A DNA stretch of 64,000 bases from Kitasatospora arboriphila (GTDB taxonomy: Bacteria; Actinomycetota; Actinomycetes; Mycobacteriales; Mycobacteriaceae). The stretch lies in contig NZ_JNYV01000004.1 of NCBI RefSeq assembly GCF_000717275.1, positions 248,001 to 312,000 of the forward strand, read 5' to 3'. The position numbers and the translations under genes were made by a program. Every line of letters begins with the position of its first letter. The stretch's first letter is position 1. Under the pieces are notes generated by a model. That model did not search any database, was not told the DNA's origin, and worked only from the letters and a program-made list of their open reading frames with translations. Positions 7,614-16,934 of the stretch are shown piece after piece.

Positions 7614-8966
7614 ATGCCAGGACCCACCACCGCCATCATCGGCGCCGGAATCAGCGGTCTGACCGCAGGCAAGATGCTGGCCGACTACGGCGTGCCGTAC
7701 ACGTGCTTCGAGATATCAGACCGGATCGGCGGCAATTGGGCGTTCGGAAACCCCAACGGGCACAGCAGCGCTTACCGCTCGCTGCACATCGACACTTCGA
7801 AACACCGGCTGTCTTTCCGTGATTTCCCGATGCCGGAGCACTACCCGGACTTTCCGCACCACACGCAGATCAAGTCGTATCTCGAGGACTATGCCGAGGC
7901 GTTCGACCTCAAGGACAACATCGAGTTCGAGAACGGCGTCAAGCATGCCCGGCGTCTAGAGTCCGGGGGCTGGGAACTACAGACGCAGGACGGGCAGACG
8001 CGGCTGTTCGACTTCCTGGTGGTTGCCAATGGGCACCACTGGGACCCGCGCATGGCCGATTTCCCCGGCGAGTTCACCGGTGAGTCGATTCACGCCCACC
8101 ACTACGTCGATCCGCAGACCCCGCTCTCGTTCACCGGCAAGCGGATCCTGGTGGTGGGTATCGGCAACAGCGCGGCCGACATCGCGGTGGAACTGTCGTC
8201 GAAGGCATTGAGCAACCATGTGACACTCTCCACCCGGTCTGGTGCCTGGATCGTCCCCAAGTACATCGCGGGCCGACCTGCCGACAAGTACTACAAGACC
8301 AGTCCTCACATCCCGCTGTCATGGCAGCGAAAGCTGGTGCAGCTCGGCCAGCCACTCAGTGCGGGGCGACCGGAGAACTTCGGGCTGCCCACTCCCAATC
8401 ACAAGTTCTTCGAGGCGCATCCGACGCAGTCGGTGGAACTGCCGCTGCGGCTCGGGTCGGGCGATGTCATCCCCAAGCCCAACGTCAGTCGCCTCGACGG
8501 GGCCACAGTGCATTTCGACGACAACACACAGTCCGACTTCGACATCATCATCTACGCCACGGGGTACAACATCACCTTCCCGTTCTTCGACGAGGACTTC
8601 GTGAGCGCTCCCGACAACCACATCCCGCTGTACAAGCGGATGTTCAAGCCCGGCATCGACGATCTGGCGTTTGTCGGATTCGCCCAGTCGACACCCACGT
8701 TGTTCCCGTTTGTCGAGTGCCAGTCCCGCCTCGTCGCGGCATACGCGGCTGGTCGTTACCGGCTCCCGCCGGTGGCCGAGATGGAAGAGGTCATCATCAG
8801 CGACCAGCAGAAGTACACCGGCCACATGCTCGATCGTCCGCGGCACACGCAGCAGGTCGATTTCTTCATCTACGAGCACGACATGAGGGTGAAGGAATTG
8901 CCGACGGGGTTGCGCCGCGCCCGAGAATTGGGTGCACCGGCATGGGCGGGGGTGGCCTCCAGATGA
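7614..8966 (+). CDS. Flavin-containing / Baeyer-Villiger-type monooxygenase
   Basis: The 450-aa FAD/NADPH monooxygenase has GAGISGL at 10-16 (FAD), the BVMO fingerprint FTGESIHAHHY at 154-164 (FxGxxxHxxxY), GIGNSA at 182-187 (NADPH) and an IIYATGY block in the C-terminal half. Such enzymes insert oxygen next to a carbonyl or oxidise soft heteroatoms. The fingerprint supports BVMO or type-I FMO, and the two cannot be separated by sequence alone here. The start has GGAG 8-10 bases upstream. The next gene overlaps its stop (ATGA). An esterase-like hydrolase directly behind it fits ketone to ester to acid plus alcohol. Confidence 0.85.
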   Translation: MPGPTTAIIGAGISGLTAGKMLADYGVPYTCFEISDRIGGNWAFGNPNGHSSAYRSLHIDTSKHRLSFRDFPMPEHYPDFPHHTQIKSYLEDYAEAFDLKDNIEFENGVKHARRLESGGWELQTQDGQTRLFDFLVVANGHHWDPRMADFPGEFTGESIHAHHYVDPQTPLSFTGKRILVVGIGNSAADIAVELSSKALSNHVTLSTRSGAWIVPKYIAGRPADKYYKTSPHIPLSWQRKLVQLGQPLSAGRPENFGLPTPNHKFFEAHPTQSVELPLRLGSGDVIPKPNVSRLDGATVHFDDNTQSDFDIIIYATGYNITFPFFDEDFVSAPDNHIPLYKRMFKPGIDDLAFVGFAQSTPTLFPFVECQSRLVAAYAAGRYRLPPVAEMEEVIISDQQKYTGHMLDRPRHTQQVDFFIYEHDMRVKELPTGLRRARELGAPAWAGVASR

Positions 8967-9943
8967 GCTCAGCTGAGAACACTTTCACCGACGTCAGCTT
9001 CGAGTCGGACGGAACTCGTTGCGCTGCATGGCACTTCACCGCGACCACTGACGCGCTCGATGGTCCGGCCGGCCGGCCGGCGGTGGTGATGGCGCACGGT
9101 CTGGGCGGCACGAAGGATTCCGGACTGGCCCCGTTCGCCGAGAAGATCGCCGCGGCAGGCATGGACGTGCTGGCGTTCGACTACCGCGGCTTCGGCGACT
9201 CCGACGGCTCACCGAGGCAGACGGTGTCGATCAGCGGCCAGATCGACGACTACCGCGCCGCGATGACAACCGCGGCAGCCCTGCCGGGTGTGGATCCGAA
9301 CCGGATTGTGCTGTGGGGGGTCTCGCTGTCCGGGGGACACGTGTTGACCGCAGCCGCGGGCCGCGACGACGTCTGTGCGGTCGTCTCGCTCACACCGCTG
9401 GTGAACGGCGCTGCCGCCGGTCGGCTCGCCTTCGCGCACCACCCCGTGTCGGCCATCGCGAAATCCACTGCGGCAGGCGTGCGCAGCCGCATGTCAGGCC
9501 TGCGAGGCGGCGCCGGGGTCATGATGCCGATCGTGGGCAGCCCGGGCGAGGTCGCAGCTCTGACACTGGACGGTTCTTACGCGGACTACATGGCCATCGC
9601 GGGGCCCACCTGGCGCAACGAGATCGACGCGAGCATCGGGCTCGAACTGGGTCGCCTCAGGGCCGACAAGTCCGCCAAGGATGTGCGGTGTCCGGTGCTG
9701 GTACAGGTGGCGGACTTCGACCGCAGTGCACCGCCGCACGCCGCGGGCAAGGCGGCGTTCACGGCGCGAGCCGAGGTGCGGCATTATCCGTGCGACCACT
9801 TCGGTGTGTGGCCCGGTCAGGACTGCTTCGAATCGGCCGTGGCCCATCAGATCTCGTTTCTCCGCCGACACCTTGCCACACCGGCGAACGACGAATCACG
9901 GCAAAAGTCCTCCGCTGCCGCCGAACCCGTGGCCGCCGGCTGA
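8963..9943 (+). CDS. Alpha/beta hydrolase
   Basis: This 326-aa hydrolase has the oxyanion-hole strand VVMAHGLGGTK near residue 44, DYRGFGDSDG, the nucleophile elbow GVSLSGG near 118-124, and a C-terminal CDHFGVW likely holding the catalytic His. It resembles dienelactone-hydrolase or X-Pro-peptidase-like esterases rather than lipases. The ATG overlaps the BVMO stop, so the two enzymes should be made together. That suggests it hydrolyses the ester or lactone product. The last 15 residues (SRQKSSAAAEPVAAG) are a low-complexity tail. Confidence 0.8.
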   Translation: MSSAENTFTDVSFESDGTRCAAWHFTATTDALDGPAGRPAVVMAHGLGGTKDSGLAPFAEKIAAAGMDVLAFDYRGFGDSDGSPRQTVSISGQIDDYRAAMTTAAALPGVDPNRIVLWGVSLSGGHVLTAAAGRDDVCAVVSLTPLVNGAAAGRLAFAHHPVSAIAKSTAAGVRSRMSGLRGGAGVMMPIVGSPGEVAALTLDGSYADYMAIAGPTWRNEIDASIGLELGRLRADKSAKDVRCPVLVQVADFDRSAPPHAAGKAAFTARAEVRHYPCDHFGVWPGQDCFESAVAHQISFLRRHLATPANDESRQKSSAAAEPVAAG

Positions 9944-9994
9944 CGCCGCTGCCGAGTCCGATAAACGACCAGTTCCGAACAGATCGAGGTAACG

Positions 9995-11584
9995 ATGGCC
10001 GACACAATTCAGCAACTTCTCCGCCAACGCGCTGACGACACGAATGTGGCGGTGAAGTACGGCGACCAGACGTGGACCTGGAGCGAACACATCGCAGACG
10101 CCGAAGCGCAGGCATCGGCGCTGATCGGCGTCGCCGACAAGGAGCGCCCCCTGCACGTGGGTGTGCTGCTGGCCAACACCCCGGACATGCTCAGCGCCAT
10201 GGCGGCTGCAGGTCTGGGCGGCTACGTCCTGTGCGGTATCAACAACACCCGGCGGGGTCCGGGACTGGTTGCCGACATCGTGCGTGCGGACTGCCAGATC
10301 CTGATCACCGACGCCGAACACCTGCCACTCCTCGACGGTCTGTCACTGCCGGGTGTGCGGGTCTTCACCACAGACTCGGCGGAGTGGACCCAGCTCAAAC
10401 GCGACGCGGGACCTCTTGTTCCGCACCACGAGGCGCAGGTCACCGACACCTTCATGATGATCTTCACCTCGGGGACCAGCGGTGACCCCAAAGCCGTTCA
10501 GGTGGCGCACATGATGGTGCTGTTCGCCGGTCAAACGCTCGTCGAGAAGTACGAACTGGGTCCGGCCGACACGTGCTTCCTCTCCATGCCGCTGTTCCAT
10601 TCCAATGCAGTGCTCGCCGGCTGGAGTGTGGCCGTCAACGCCGGGGCCGCCATGGCTCCGGCCACGTTCTCGGCGTCGCGCTTCGTCGACGACATCCGGC
10701 GGTACGGTGCGACCTACATGAACTACGTCGGCAAGCCCCTGGCGTACGTGCTGGCCACCGAGGAGCGGCCCGACGATGCAGACAATCAGCTCCGGGTGGC
10801 CTTCGGCAACGAAGCCACCGACCGCGACATCATCGAGTTCGGTCGGCGTTTCGGCTGCACCGTCTGGGACGGGTTCGGCTCCACCGAGAGCGCTGTCATC
10901 ATCACCCGTGAAGAGGGCACGCCTCTGGGGTCGATCGGTAAGGGCTTCCCGGGGGTCGCGATCTACAACTCCACGACCGTCAAAGAATGTGCTGTGGCGC
11001 AGTTCGACGAATCGGGTGCGCTGGCCAATGCCGATGAGGCCGTCGGTGAGCTGGTCAATCTCGAAGGGGCAGGGTTCTTCTCGGGTTACTACAACGACCC
11101 CGGCGCCACGGAGGACCGGATGCGCCATGGGATGTACTGGTCCGGAGACTTGGCCTACCGCGACGCCGACGGGTGGATCTACCTCGCCGGCCGCACCGCT
11201 GACTGGATGCGGGTCGACGGCGAGAACTTGGCTGCTGCACCGATCGAGCGCATCTTGCTGCGACTACCAGAGCTCAATCGCGTTGCCGTGTATGCGGTTC
11301 CCGACGTCGCGGTCGGCGACCAGGTGATGGCCGCGATCGTGTTGCAGGACGACGCCACGCTCACCCCTGAGCGGTTCGAGGAGTTCTTGGCGGCCCAGCC
11401 CGACCTGTCGCCCAAGGCGTGGCCGCGTTACGTGCGAGTGGCAGACGATCTGCCGTCCACCGCGACGAACAAGGTGCTCAAGCGTGCACTGGTGGCCGAA
11501 GGGCCGACCCCGGGTACCGGTGAACTGTGGATCCGGGAGGCGCGCGGCACCTCCTACGACATCGCCAGCACGGCGGTGCACTAG
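9995..11584 (+). CDS. Acyl-CoA synthetase, AMP-binding family (FadD17-like)
   Basis: The 529-aa adenylate-forming ligase has the P-loop FTSGTSGDPKAV at about 156-167, a DGFGSTES A5-type motif, YWSGDLAYRDADGW, AGRTADWMRVDGENL and a C-terminal TNKVLKR catalytic lysine. It would activate a carboxylic acid to its CoA ester via acyl-AMP. The overall pattern (long-chain/FadD17 group with VDGENL instead of SGGENI) recalls FadD17, linked to steroid side-chain acids in M. tuberculosis. That assignment is tentative. It sits 51 bp behind the hydrolase, so it can trap acids released by BVMO plus hydrolase. Confidence 0.8.
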   Translation: MADTIQQLLRQRADDTNVAVKYGDQTWTWSEHIADAEAQASALIGVADKERPLHVGVLLANTPDMLSAMAAAGLGGYVLCGINNTRRGPGLVADIVRADCQILITDAEHLPLLDGLSLPGVRVFTTDSAEWTQLKRDAGPLVPHHEAQVTDTFMMIFTSGTSGDPKAVQVAHMMVLFAGQTLVEKYELGPADTCFLSMPLFHSNAVLAGWSVAVNAGAAMAPATFSASRFVDDIRRYGATYMNYVGKPLAYVLATEERPDDADNQLRVAFGNEATDRDIIEFGRRFGCTVWDGFGSTESAVIITREEGTPLGSIGKGFPGVAIYNSTTVKECAVAQFDESGALANADEAVGELVNLEGAGFFSGYYNDPGATEDRMRHGMYWSGDLAYRDADGWIYLAGRTADWMRVDGENLAAAPIERILLRLPELNRVAVYAVPDVAVGDQVMAAIVLQDDATLTPERFEEFLAAQPDLSPKAWPRYVRVADDLPSTATNKVLKRALVAEGPTPGTGELWIREARGTSYDIASTAVH

Positions 11585-11629
11585 GGGGCAGAAGGGATCG
11601 GCGGGCCCAGAAGAGTCAGGCCCAGAAAG

Positions 11630-13096
11630 TCAGGCGCCGTACACGTCCGGGCCCACCCGGCGGGTCATCCGCCGGTATCGCGACATGGACCAGGGCCAAT
11701 TGTGGGTGTCGAGCCCGTCCGCTTGCTTGTACCAGCTGTCGCATCCCGACGCCCACACCGTGCCGGGTTGCCTGGTGCGCACCGCGGTCATGAAGTCGGC
11801 GAACACCTTTCGGCGCACTTCGAGGATGTCCAGGGCGCCGCTCCGCAGACTCTTGACCGCAGCGACGATGTGGTCGGCTTGGGCCTCCATCAGGTAGATC
11901 ACCGACCCAGAGCCGAGATTGGTGTTGGGGCCGTACATGAAGAACAGGTTGGGGAAGTCGGGCACCGACAGTCCCAGGTAGGCCTCGGGGGCGTCGGCCC
12001 ACTTGTCGTGCAGCGTCAATCCGTCGCGTCCGGTGATCGACACGCTGCCGGCAAAACCGGACGTGGCAAAGCCCGTGGCAAAGACCAGAACGTCGACCGG
12101 GTATGACCCGGCGGAGGTCTCGACTCGTCCGGGCCGGACACCGATGATCGTGTCGGTGGACACGGTGACATTCGGACGCTGCAGACTCTTGTGGTAGCCG
12201 TCCGCGATCAGGATTCGTTTGCAACCGATCCGGTGGTCCGGGGTGAGTACTGTACGCAACTCCGGATCATGCACTGTGTGCCGCAACATGATCCGGTGGA
12301 TCAGTGCCAGCGAGGTGAGCATTCGAGGCCAGCGCCAGAAGAACATGCCGAAGAACTCGAGGTAGAGCCACATCAGTTGTCGGGCGGCGCTCCTGAGCAG
12401 CGGATAGCGCTGGTACACCGCGCTGATACCGGGGCCGTACAAACCGTCTGGTTTCGGGAACACGAACGGCGCGGAGCGCTGGAAGACGGTGAGGTGTTCG
12501 ACCTCCTCTGCGATGGCCGGGATCACCTGGACGGCACTGGCCCCGGTGCCGATGACGGCGACCCGCTTGCCGGCGAGATCGACATCGTGCCGCCATCGCG
12601 CAGTGTGAAAAGCCGGACCGGAGAACGTCTCCAGGCCGTCGATGTCTGGAACGACCGGGATGTCAAGTTGGCCCGTCGCACAGACCACAACCTGCGCGTC
12701 CACCCGGGAACCGTCGGTCAGCTCGAGTTCCCACCGATTGTCGCGCCACGTCGCCGACGTGACGCCCAGACCCAGGCGGAATCGCTCGGTGATCCCGGTC
12801 TCGTCGACGCAGCGCTGTAGATACTCGCGGATCTCCGGACCGGGCGCGAAGCGCCGAGACCAGTCGACCCGCTGGGCAAAAGAAAAGCTGTACACATGGG
12901 AAGGTGCGTCGCAGGCGGCACCCGGGTACGTGTTGGCCTGCCATGTACCCCCGACGGCGTCGGCCTTGTCGTAGACCACGAAATCGCCCTCGCCGGCGGC
13001 CTGCAGCTTGAGAGCCACTGCGATGCCGGAGAATCCGGCGCCGATGACGGCGATCCCGACCGATGGGTGCGCCTGCGGATCGCGAGCAGTGCTCAC
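11630..13096 (-). CDS. Baeyer-Villiger / flavin-containing monooxygenase
   Basis: The 488-aa protein has GAGFSG at 19-24, GGTWQANTYPGAACD at 49-63 (typical BVMO), the fingerprint FSGPAFHTARW at 158-168 (FxGxxxHxxxW, canonical), GTGASA at 183-188 and FATGF in the C-terminal third. It is a better BVMO match than the one at 7614. The GTG start overlaps the IclR stop (GTGA). It is the last gene of ADH-SDR-IclR-BVMO: alcohol oxidation to ketone, then oxygen insertion. A near-exact 14-15 bp direct repeat (CCCAGAA...GTCAGG, 11606-11634) covers its stop codon. Confidence 0.88.
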   Translation of the reverse strand: MSTARDPQAHPSVGIAVIGAGFSGIAVALKLQAAGEGDFVVYDKADAVGGTWQANTYPGAACDAPSHVYSFSFAQRVDWSRRFAPGPEIREYLQRCVDETGITERFRLGLGVTSATWRDNRWELELTDGSRVDAQVVVCATGQLDIPVVPDIDGLETFSGPAFHTARWRHDVDLAGKRVAVIGTGASAVQVIPAIAEEVEHLTVFQRSAPFVFPKPDGLYGPGISAVYQRYPLLRSAARQLMWLYLEFFGMFFWRWPRMLTSLALIHRIMLRHTVHDPELRTVLTPDHRIGCKRILIADGYHKSLQRPNVTVSTDTIIGVRPGRVETSAGSYPVDVLVFATGFATSGFAGSVSITGRDGLTLHDKWADAPEAYLGLSVPDFPNLFFMYGPNTNLGSGSVIYLMEAQADHIVAAVKSLRSGALDILEVRRKVFADFMTAVRTRQPGTVWASGCDSWYKQADGLDTHNWPWSMSRYRRMTRRVGPDVYGA

Positions 13097-13986
13097 CCCG
13101 GTACCACTCCACCCAGCTCGGCGGTGATGTCGTCTGCGGTGTCCCGCAATCGGTGTCCGATGTCGCGGAGTTGGCCACCGGTGATCGCTTCCGGAACGTC
13201 GAGCAGGCACAGCGATCCGACGACCGTTCCCTCGCGGTCGAAGACAGGTGAATTGACCGAGAGCGGTCGGTAGAGCTGAGCGTCGTCGATCTCACCGACG
13301 AGCATCTCCACGTTGAGCCGTTCCTCCTGGCCGCGCGTGAACCGGGACGCGCGCCCGGACCCGTAGGCGATGGATGTCGCCGACACCGCCATGTCTCGGA
13401 AGGCTGCGGGCTCGGGCGGATACTGCTCCACCGCGAAACGCCGGTTCCGAATCAGATCGAGCACTGCCCGATACCGGCTCGAGTCCTCGGCGACAACGGG
13501 ATTGCGGTCCAGCCACGCGGTGATGGCGAAGTCGTCGGCCCACGCCACCAAGACCGAACCCAGCGGCGGCCGATGGGTGATCTTGTCGCCGGCTCGCACT
13601 CCGAGGAGCGGACGGTCCTCGGGTTCGGGATGGGCGACCTCCGCGACCACGAGGTCGCCACCGGACGGCACTATCAGGCAGCACACATTCCCCGACTCGA
13701 TGGCCAACCGCGACATGGGTTTACGGGCCGGCGCGATCGCGTTGACGGCTATCCGTGCCGAGTCACCCACGGGTGCGAGCCGGGGTCCGAGGCGGTAGGT
13801 CTTCTTGGTCGGGTGTTTGACCACCCAGCCCACCCGCGTCAGCTCGGTCAGCATCGGGAACAGTGTCGCCTTGTCGGCCCCCAGGGTTCGCGAGATGTCG
13901 GCCAGGCTGCGCCCGTCAGTGGGGCGATCGGCCAGGTACTCGACGATCTCCACCAGTCGCTCGGTCTGGGGTGAACGCCTGACCAT
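13093..13986 (-). CDS. IclR family transcriptional regulator
   Basis: This 297-aa regulator has an N-terminal winged HTH (RLVEIVEYLADRPTDGRSLADI, then ATLFPMLTELTRVGWV) and an IclR effector domain ending in GSLCLLDVPEAITGGQL. The ATG at 13986 shares one base with the SDR stop (TGATG). It lies inside the ADH-SDR-IclR-BVMO operon, so it likely controls this operon and perhaps the divergent hydrolase genes. Candidate palindromic sites lie at 15908-15949. The effector is unknown, but a pathway intermediate is likely. Confidence 0.87.
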   Translation of the reverse strand: MVRRSPQTERLVEIVEYLADRPTDGRSLADISRTLGADKATLFPMLTELTRVGWVVKHPTKKTYRLGPRLAPVGDSARIAVNAIAPARKPMSRLAIESGNVCCLIVPSGGDLVVAEVAHPEPEDRPLLGVRAGDKITHRPPLGSVLVAWADDFAITAWLDRNPVVAEDSSRYRAVLDLIRNRRFAVEQYPPEPAAFRDMAVSATSIAYGSGRASRFTRGQEERLNVEMLVGEIDDAQLYRPLSVNSPVFDREGTVVGSLCLLDVPEAITGGQLRDIGHRLRDTADDITAELGGVVPG

Positions 13987-14795
13987 CAAACACCCATTGC
14001 TGCCACGTGTTTGAGGATGTCGGGATATCTGCGGGTGTGCGCGCCGCCGTTGAGGTCGAATGCGGCTCCACTCACCCACGACGCACGGTCCGACGCCAGG
14101 AATGCGACCATCTCCGCCACTTCCTCCGGTTGTCCACTGCGGCCGAGGGGTGTGTTCTCGATGTAGTCCTCGGTGAGACCGGGAACCAGGGCCAGGCCCG
14201 CAACGAGTGGGGTGTCGACCAGGCCGGGGGAGATGGCGTTGACCCGGATCTTCCGCTCGCCCAGCTCGAGGGCCGCGACCTCGGTCAGCATCAGTACGCC
14301 GGCCTTCGCGGCGCAGTACGCTGCCATGCCGGTTCCGGGCTGCCGGCCGTTCAGCGACGCGATGGTGATGAGGCTCCCGCCGTCCGCGAGGTGTCTGGCC
14401 GAGTGTTTGGTCACCAGGAACGCCCCGGTGAGGCAGACATCGATGGTGGTCTGCCAGTCCGCCAGGGCCATATCTGCGAGGGCACCGGGAATTGTGAGCC
14501 CGGCGCAGTTGACGACGCTGTGGAGCTGCCCGTGTTCGGCCATGATCTCGCGGAAGGCGCGATCGACGGATTCCTCGTCCGTCACGTCGAGTCGCTTGGC
14601 GGTGACCGATGGGCCGATCTCGGTTGCGCGCTGTGTGGCCTGCTCGGCGTTGACGTCGGCCAGGACAACGGCGTCACCGCCCTCGGCCAGCAGTCGGGAG
14701 GTCGCGAGTCCGATTCCGGAAGCTCCGCCGATGACAAGCGATACCTTGCTGTGGGTGCTGATGATGGCTCCTGTGTTCTCGCTGGTGCTGGTCAA
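13986..14795 (-). CDS. SDR family NAD(P)-dependent oxidoreductase
   Basis: This 269-aa classical SDR has GGASGIG at 23-29, VNCAG, SLNGR around the catalytic Ser, YCAAK (Tyr-x3-Lys) and NAISPGLVDT. The start is the rare TTG at 14795, which overlaps the ADH stop in TTGA. No ATG or GTG gives a complete Rossmann strand, so coupling by overlap decides the start. It probably reduces or oxidises a secondary alcohol or ketone in the same route as the neighbouring ADH and BVMO. The exact substrate is unknown. Confidence 0.83.
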   Translation of the reverse strand: MTSTSENTGAIISTHSKVSLVIGGASGIGLATSRLLAEGGDAVVLADVNAEQATQRATEIGPSVTAKRLDVTDEESVDRAFREIMAEHGQLHSVVNCAGLTIPGALADMALADWQTTIDVCLTGAFLVTKHSARHLADGGSLITIASLNGRQPGTGMAAYCAAKAGVLMLTEVAALELGERKIRVNAISPGLVDTPLVAGLALVPGLTEDYIENTPLGRSGQPEEVAEMVAFLASDRASWVSGAAFDLNGGAHTRRYPDILKHVAAMGV

Positions 14796-15787
14796 CCGAC
14801 CAACACCTGCTGCGGTTCGATGAGTACTTTCTGCTGATTCGACGGCGACCCCAGTTCGGCGATCAGCCGACCGAGGTCGTCGAGCCCACCGCGGCCGGTG
14901 ACGAAGTCGGAGACGTCGATCCGGCTTTGCTGCAACAGTTTTGCGGCGAGGGTGAACTCCTGCCTGGTGTAGTAGGAGACGAAACTCATGTCGATGTCCT
15001 TCACCACGCCGGCGACGGGCATGAAGCTGTCCTCACCCAGGCATACGCCGGCCACCACGATCCGGCCGCGGGGTGCGACGGATTCGAGACAGGTGGCGAT
15101 CATCCCGGGTGACCCCACACATTCGAAGACGACGTCGAAGCCCTCACCTGGGTGATCGGCGGCGGGATCGACCACAGAGGACGCGCCATAGAGGAGCGCC
15201 GAGGTACGCCGGGACGCGACCGGGTCGGATACCACGACCTCGTCGACGCCTTGGCGGACCGCCCAGAGCAGGATGGCGATACCGACCGGCCCCGCGCCGA
15301 TGATCAGCAAGCGATGACCGGGCTTGATGGCCCCGCGGGCAACAGCGTGTAAGCCGACGGCAAGAGGCTCGGTGACCGCGCCGGCCGCGGTGGGCGCGCC
15401 GTCGAATCGAACCGTCTCGCGGGCGCTGACCCGGATGTACTCTGCGAACCCGCCGGCGCGTCCACCCAGGCCGAATGCCTCGATCTGAGTGCATCGGGCC
15501 ACGTCCCCACCAACGCAGGAAAAGCATGTGCCGCAACCGCTCAGGGGCATCGCGGTCGCCGGTGTGCCGATTTGCCACTGAGCGGCGACATCACGACCGG
15601 CAGCGACAACGGTGCCGGAGAACTCGTGTCCCATGATCGTGCCCGCGGGCAGAAAGGGTGCGGTCTTGACGTCTGATCCACAGATCCCGCATGCGCTCAC
15701 CTCGAGGATCAGATCGTCGGGGCCGGGAGTGGGATCGTCCACCTCGCACACCGAGAACGTCCCGGTGTCGACCACAGCTGCCCGCAT
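14792..15787 (-). CDS. Zinc-dependent alcohol dehydrogenase (MDR family)
   Basis: The 331-aa medium-chain dehydrogenase keeps the catalytic zinc site (C36 in CGICGSD, H54-E55 in GHE) and the structural zinc lobe C85-x2-C88-x2-C91-x7-C99. A Rossmann motif GAGPVGIA follows. It resembles sorbitol/threonine-dehydrogenase-like enzymes. The ATG at 15787 was preferred over an upstream frame because GAGGAG precedes it and the fold begins there. It is the first gene of the minus-strand operon feeding the IclR-linked BVMO. Confidence 0.85.
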   Translation of the reverse strand: MRAAVVDTGTFSVCEVDDPTPGPDDLILEVSACGICGSDVKTAPFLPAGTIMGHEFSGTVVAAGRDVAAQWQIGTPATAMPLSGCGTCFSCVGGDVARCTQIEAFGLGGRAGGFAEYIRVSARETVRFDGAPTAAGAVTEPLAVGLHAVARGAIKPGHRLLIIGAGPVGIAILLWAVRQGVDEVVVSDPVASRRTSALLYGASSVVDPAADHPGEGFDVVFECVGSPGMIATCLESVAPRGRIVVAGVCLGEDSFMPVAGVVKDIDMSFVSYYTRQEFTLAAKLLQQSRIDVSDFVTGRGGLDDLGRLIAELGSPSNQQKVLIEPQQVLVG

Positions 15788-15988
15788 GTTCGCTCCTCGA
15801 TCACGGACGGTCGCGCACCGGTGACCGATGCGACCCACGTCACAATTTGTTCCGTCATTAGTTCACAGCAGGGCGGTACTGTCAACGACGATCCCCCTTC
15901 TGAGATCAAGTGGCGCAACCACTTTCAAGAAGTGTTTGCACCATGCAAATCATTGGTGGGCCGGAGGGTGGTCAGTAGACTGCCGCAG
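15788..15988. promoter_or_regulatory. Divergent promoter region with two palindromes (candidate IclR operators)
   Basis: This 201-bp gap between the divergent ADH and hydrolase genes holds AAGTGG-CGCAA-CCACTT (15908-15924) and TTTGCA-CCA-TGCAAA (15935-15949), both with perfect 6-bp arms. They lie 40-80 bp upstream of the plus-strand ATG at 15989. With an IclR gene in the minus-strand operon, these are natural candidate operators. No strong -10/-35 pair could be fixed with confidence. Confidence 0.5.
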
Positions 15989-16888
15989 ATGATCAATAGG
16001 ACAAATGGCGGCGAGACCACGCCGGAACAGGTGACCGTCGATGATTTGACGTTCGACATCTCGGTGTCCCGGCCGGAGTCATCGCCGGCAGGGACTGTGC
16101 TGATGTTGCACGGGTTCCCCGAATCGCGCGCATCCTGGAGAGCTGTTGCCGATCTGCTGCGGGACGCAGGTTACGCGACGATCGCACCTGATCAGCGCGG
16201 CTACTCGGCCGGCGCCCGCCCCGTGGAGGTCGACGCCTACCAGCTCGACGAACTCGTCGCAGACGTCATCGGGATCTGCGACGCCTTCGGGCTGGACACC
16301 GTTCATCTCGTGGGACACGACTGGGGAGCGATCGTCGCATGGACCGTGGCCGCGCGGCATCCCGAACGGATCTCGTCGCTGACCGCTCTATCCGTGCCGC
16401 ATCCCGCAGCTTTCGCGTGGGCCAAGAGCCAAGACCCGGATCAGCGGGAGCGTTCGGGGTACATGGAGTACTTCCAGATACCGGACGAGCCCGAGTTCAA
16501 TCTGCTGGCCGACGATGCCGCTGCGCTGCGGATGGGTTTCGGGGATGCGGTTCCCAGTGATGTGGCCGACCAGCATGTGCGGGTCCTCAGCGCGCCGGGG
16601 GCGATGACCGCCGCTCTGAACTGGTACCGCGCTCAGACCCCGGCGAGCGAAGACGTTCCCGTCGTCGACGTACCGACCACGTTCGTGTGGAGTACGGGCG
16701 ACATCGCGATCGCGAGGGCCGGCGCCGAGCGATGCGGCGAGTTCGTGCGCGGCGACTACCACTTCATCGAGATCCCAGATGCCTCGCACTGGCTGCCCGA
16801 CGAGCACCCGGAGGCCATCGCCGACGCGATACTCTCCCGCATCGGCCGGGCGCCGGCCACCACGGCACGAGGGGATGCGGGGACATGA
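15989..16888 (+). CDS. Alpha/beta hydrolase, epoxide-hydrolase-like
   Basis: The 299-aa enzyme has HGFPES at 41-46, the nucleophile elbow GHDWGA at 109-114 with Asp111 as nucleophile, and a C-terminal DASHWLPDE with the catalytic His. The Asp nucleophile and HGFPE oxyanion motif are typical of epoxide hydrolases and haloalkane dehalogenases. The ATG at 15989 is chosen because the conserved fold begins soon after and the palindromes lie upstream. A GTG a few codons upstream is possible. It is divergent from the ADH operon and is followed by an Abhydrolase_10 gene after 46 bp. Confidence 0.8.
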   Translation: MINRTNGGETTPEQVTVDDLTFDISVSRPESSPAGTVLMLHGFPESRASWRAVADLLRDAGYATIAPDQRGYSAGARPVEVDAYQLDELVADVIGICDAFGLDTVHLVGHDWGAIVAWTVAARHPERISSLTALSVPHPAAFAWAKSQDPDQRERSGYMEYFQIPDEPEFNLLADDAAALRMGFGDAVPSDVADQHVRVLSAPGAMTAALNWYRAQTPASEDVPVVDVPTTFVWSTGDIAIARAGAERCGEFVRGDYHFIEIPDASHWLPDEHPEAIADAILSRIGRAPATTARGDAGT

Positions 16889-16934
16889 GACCACCGATGA
16901 GGATGACTCCCGGTCGCGACAGGAAGGTCGCCTG

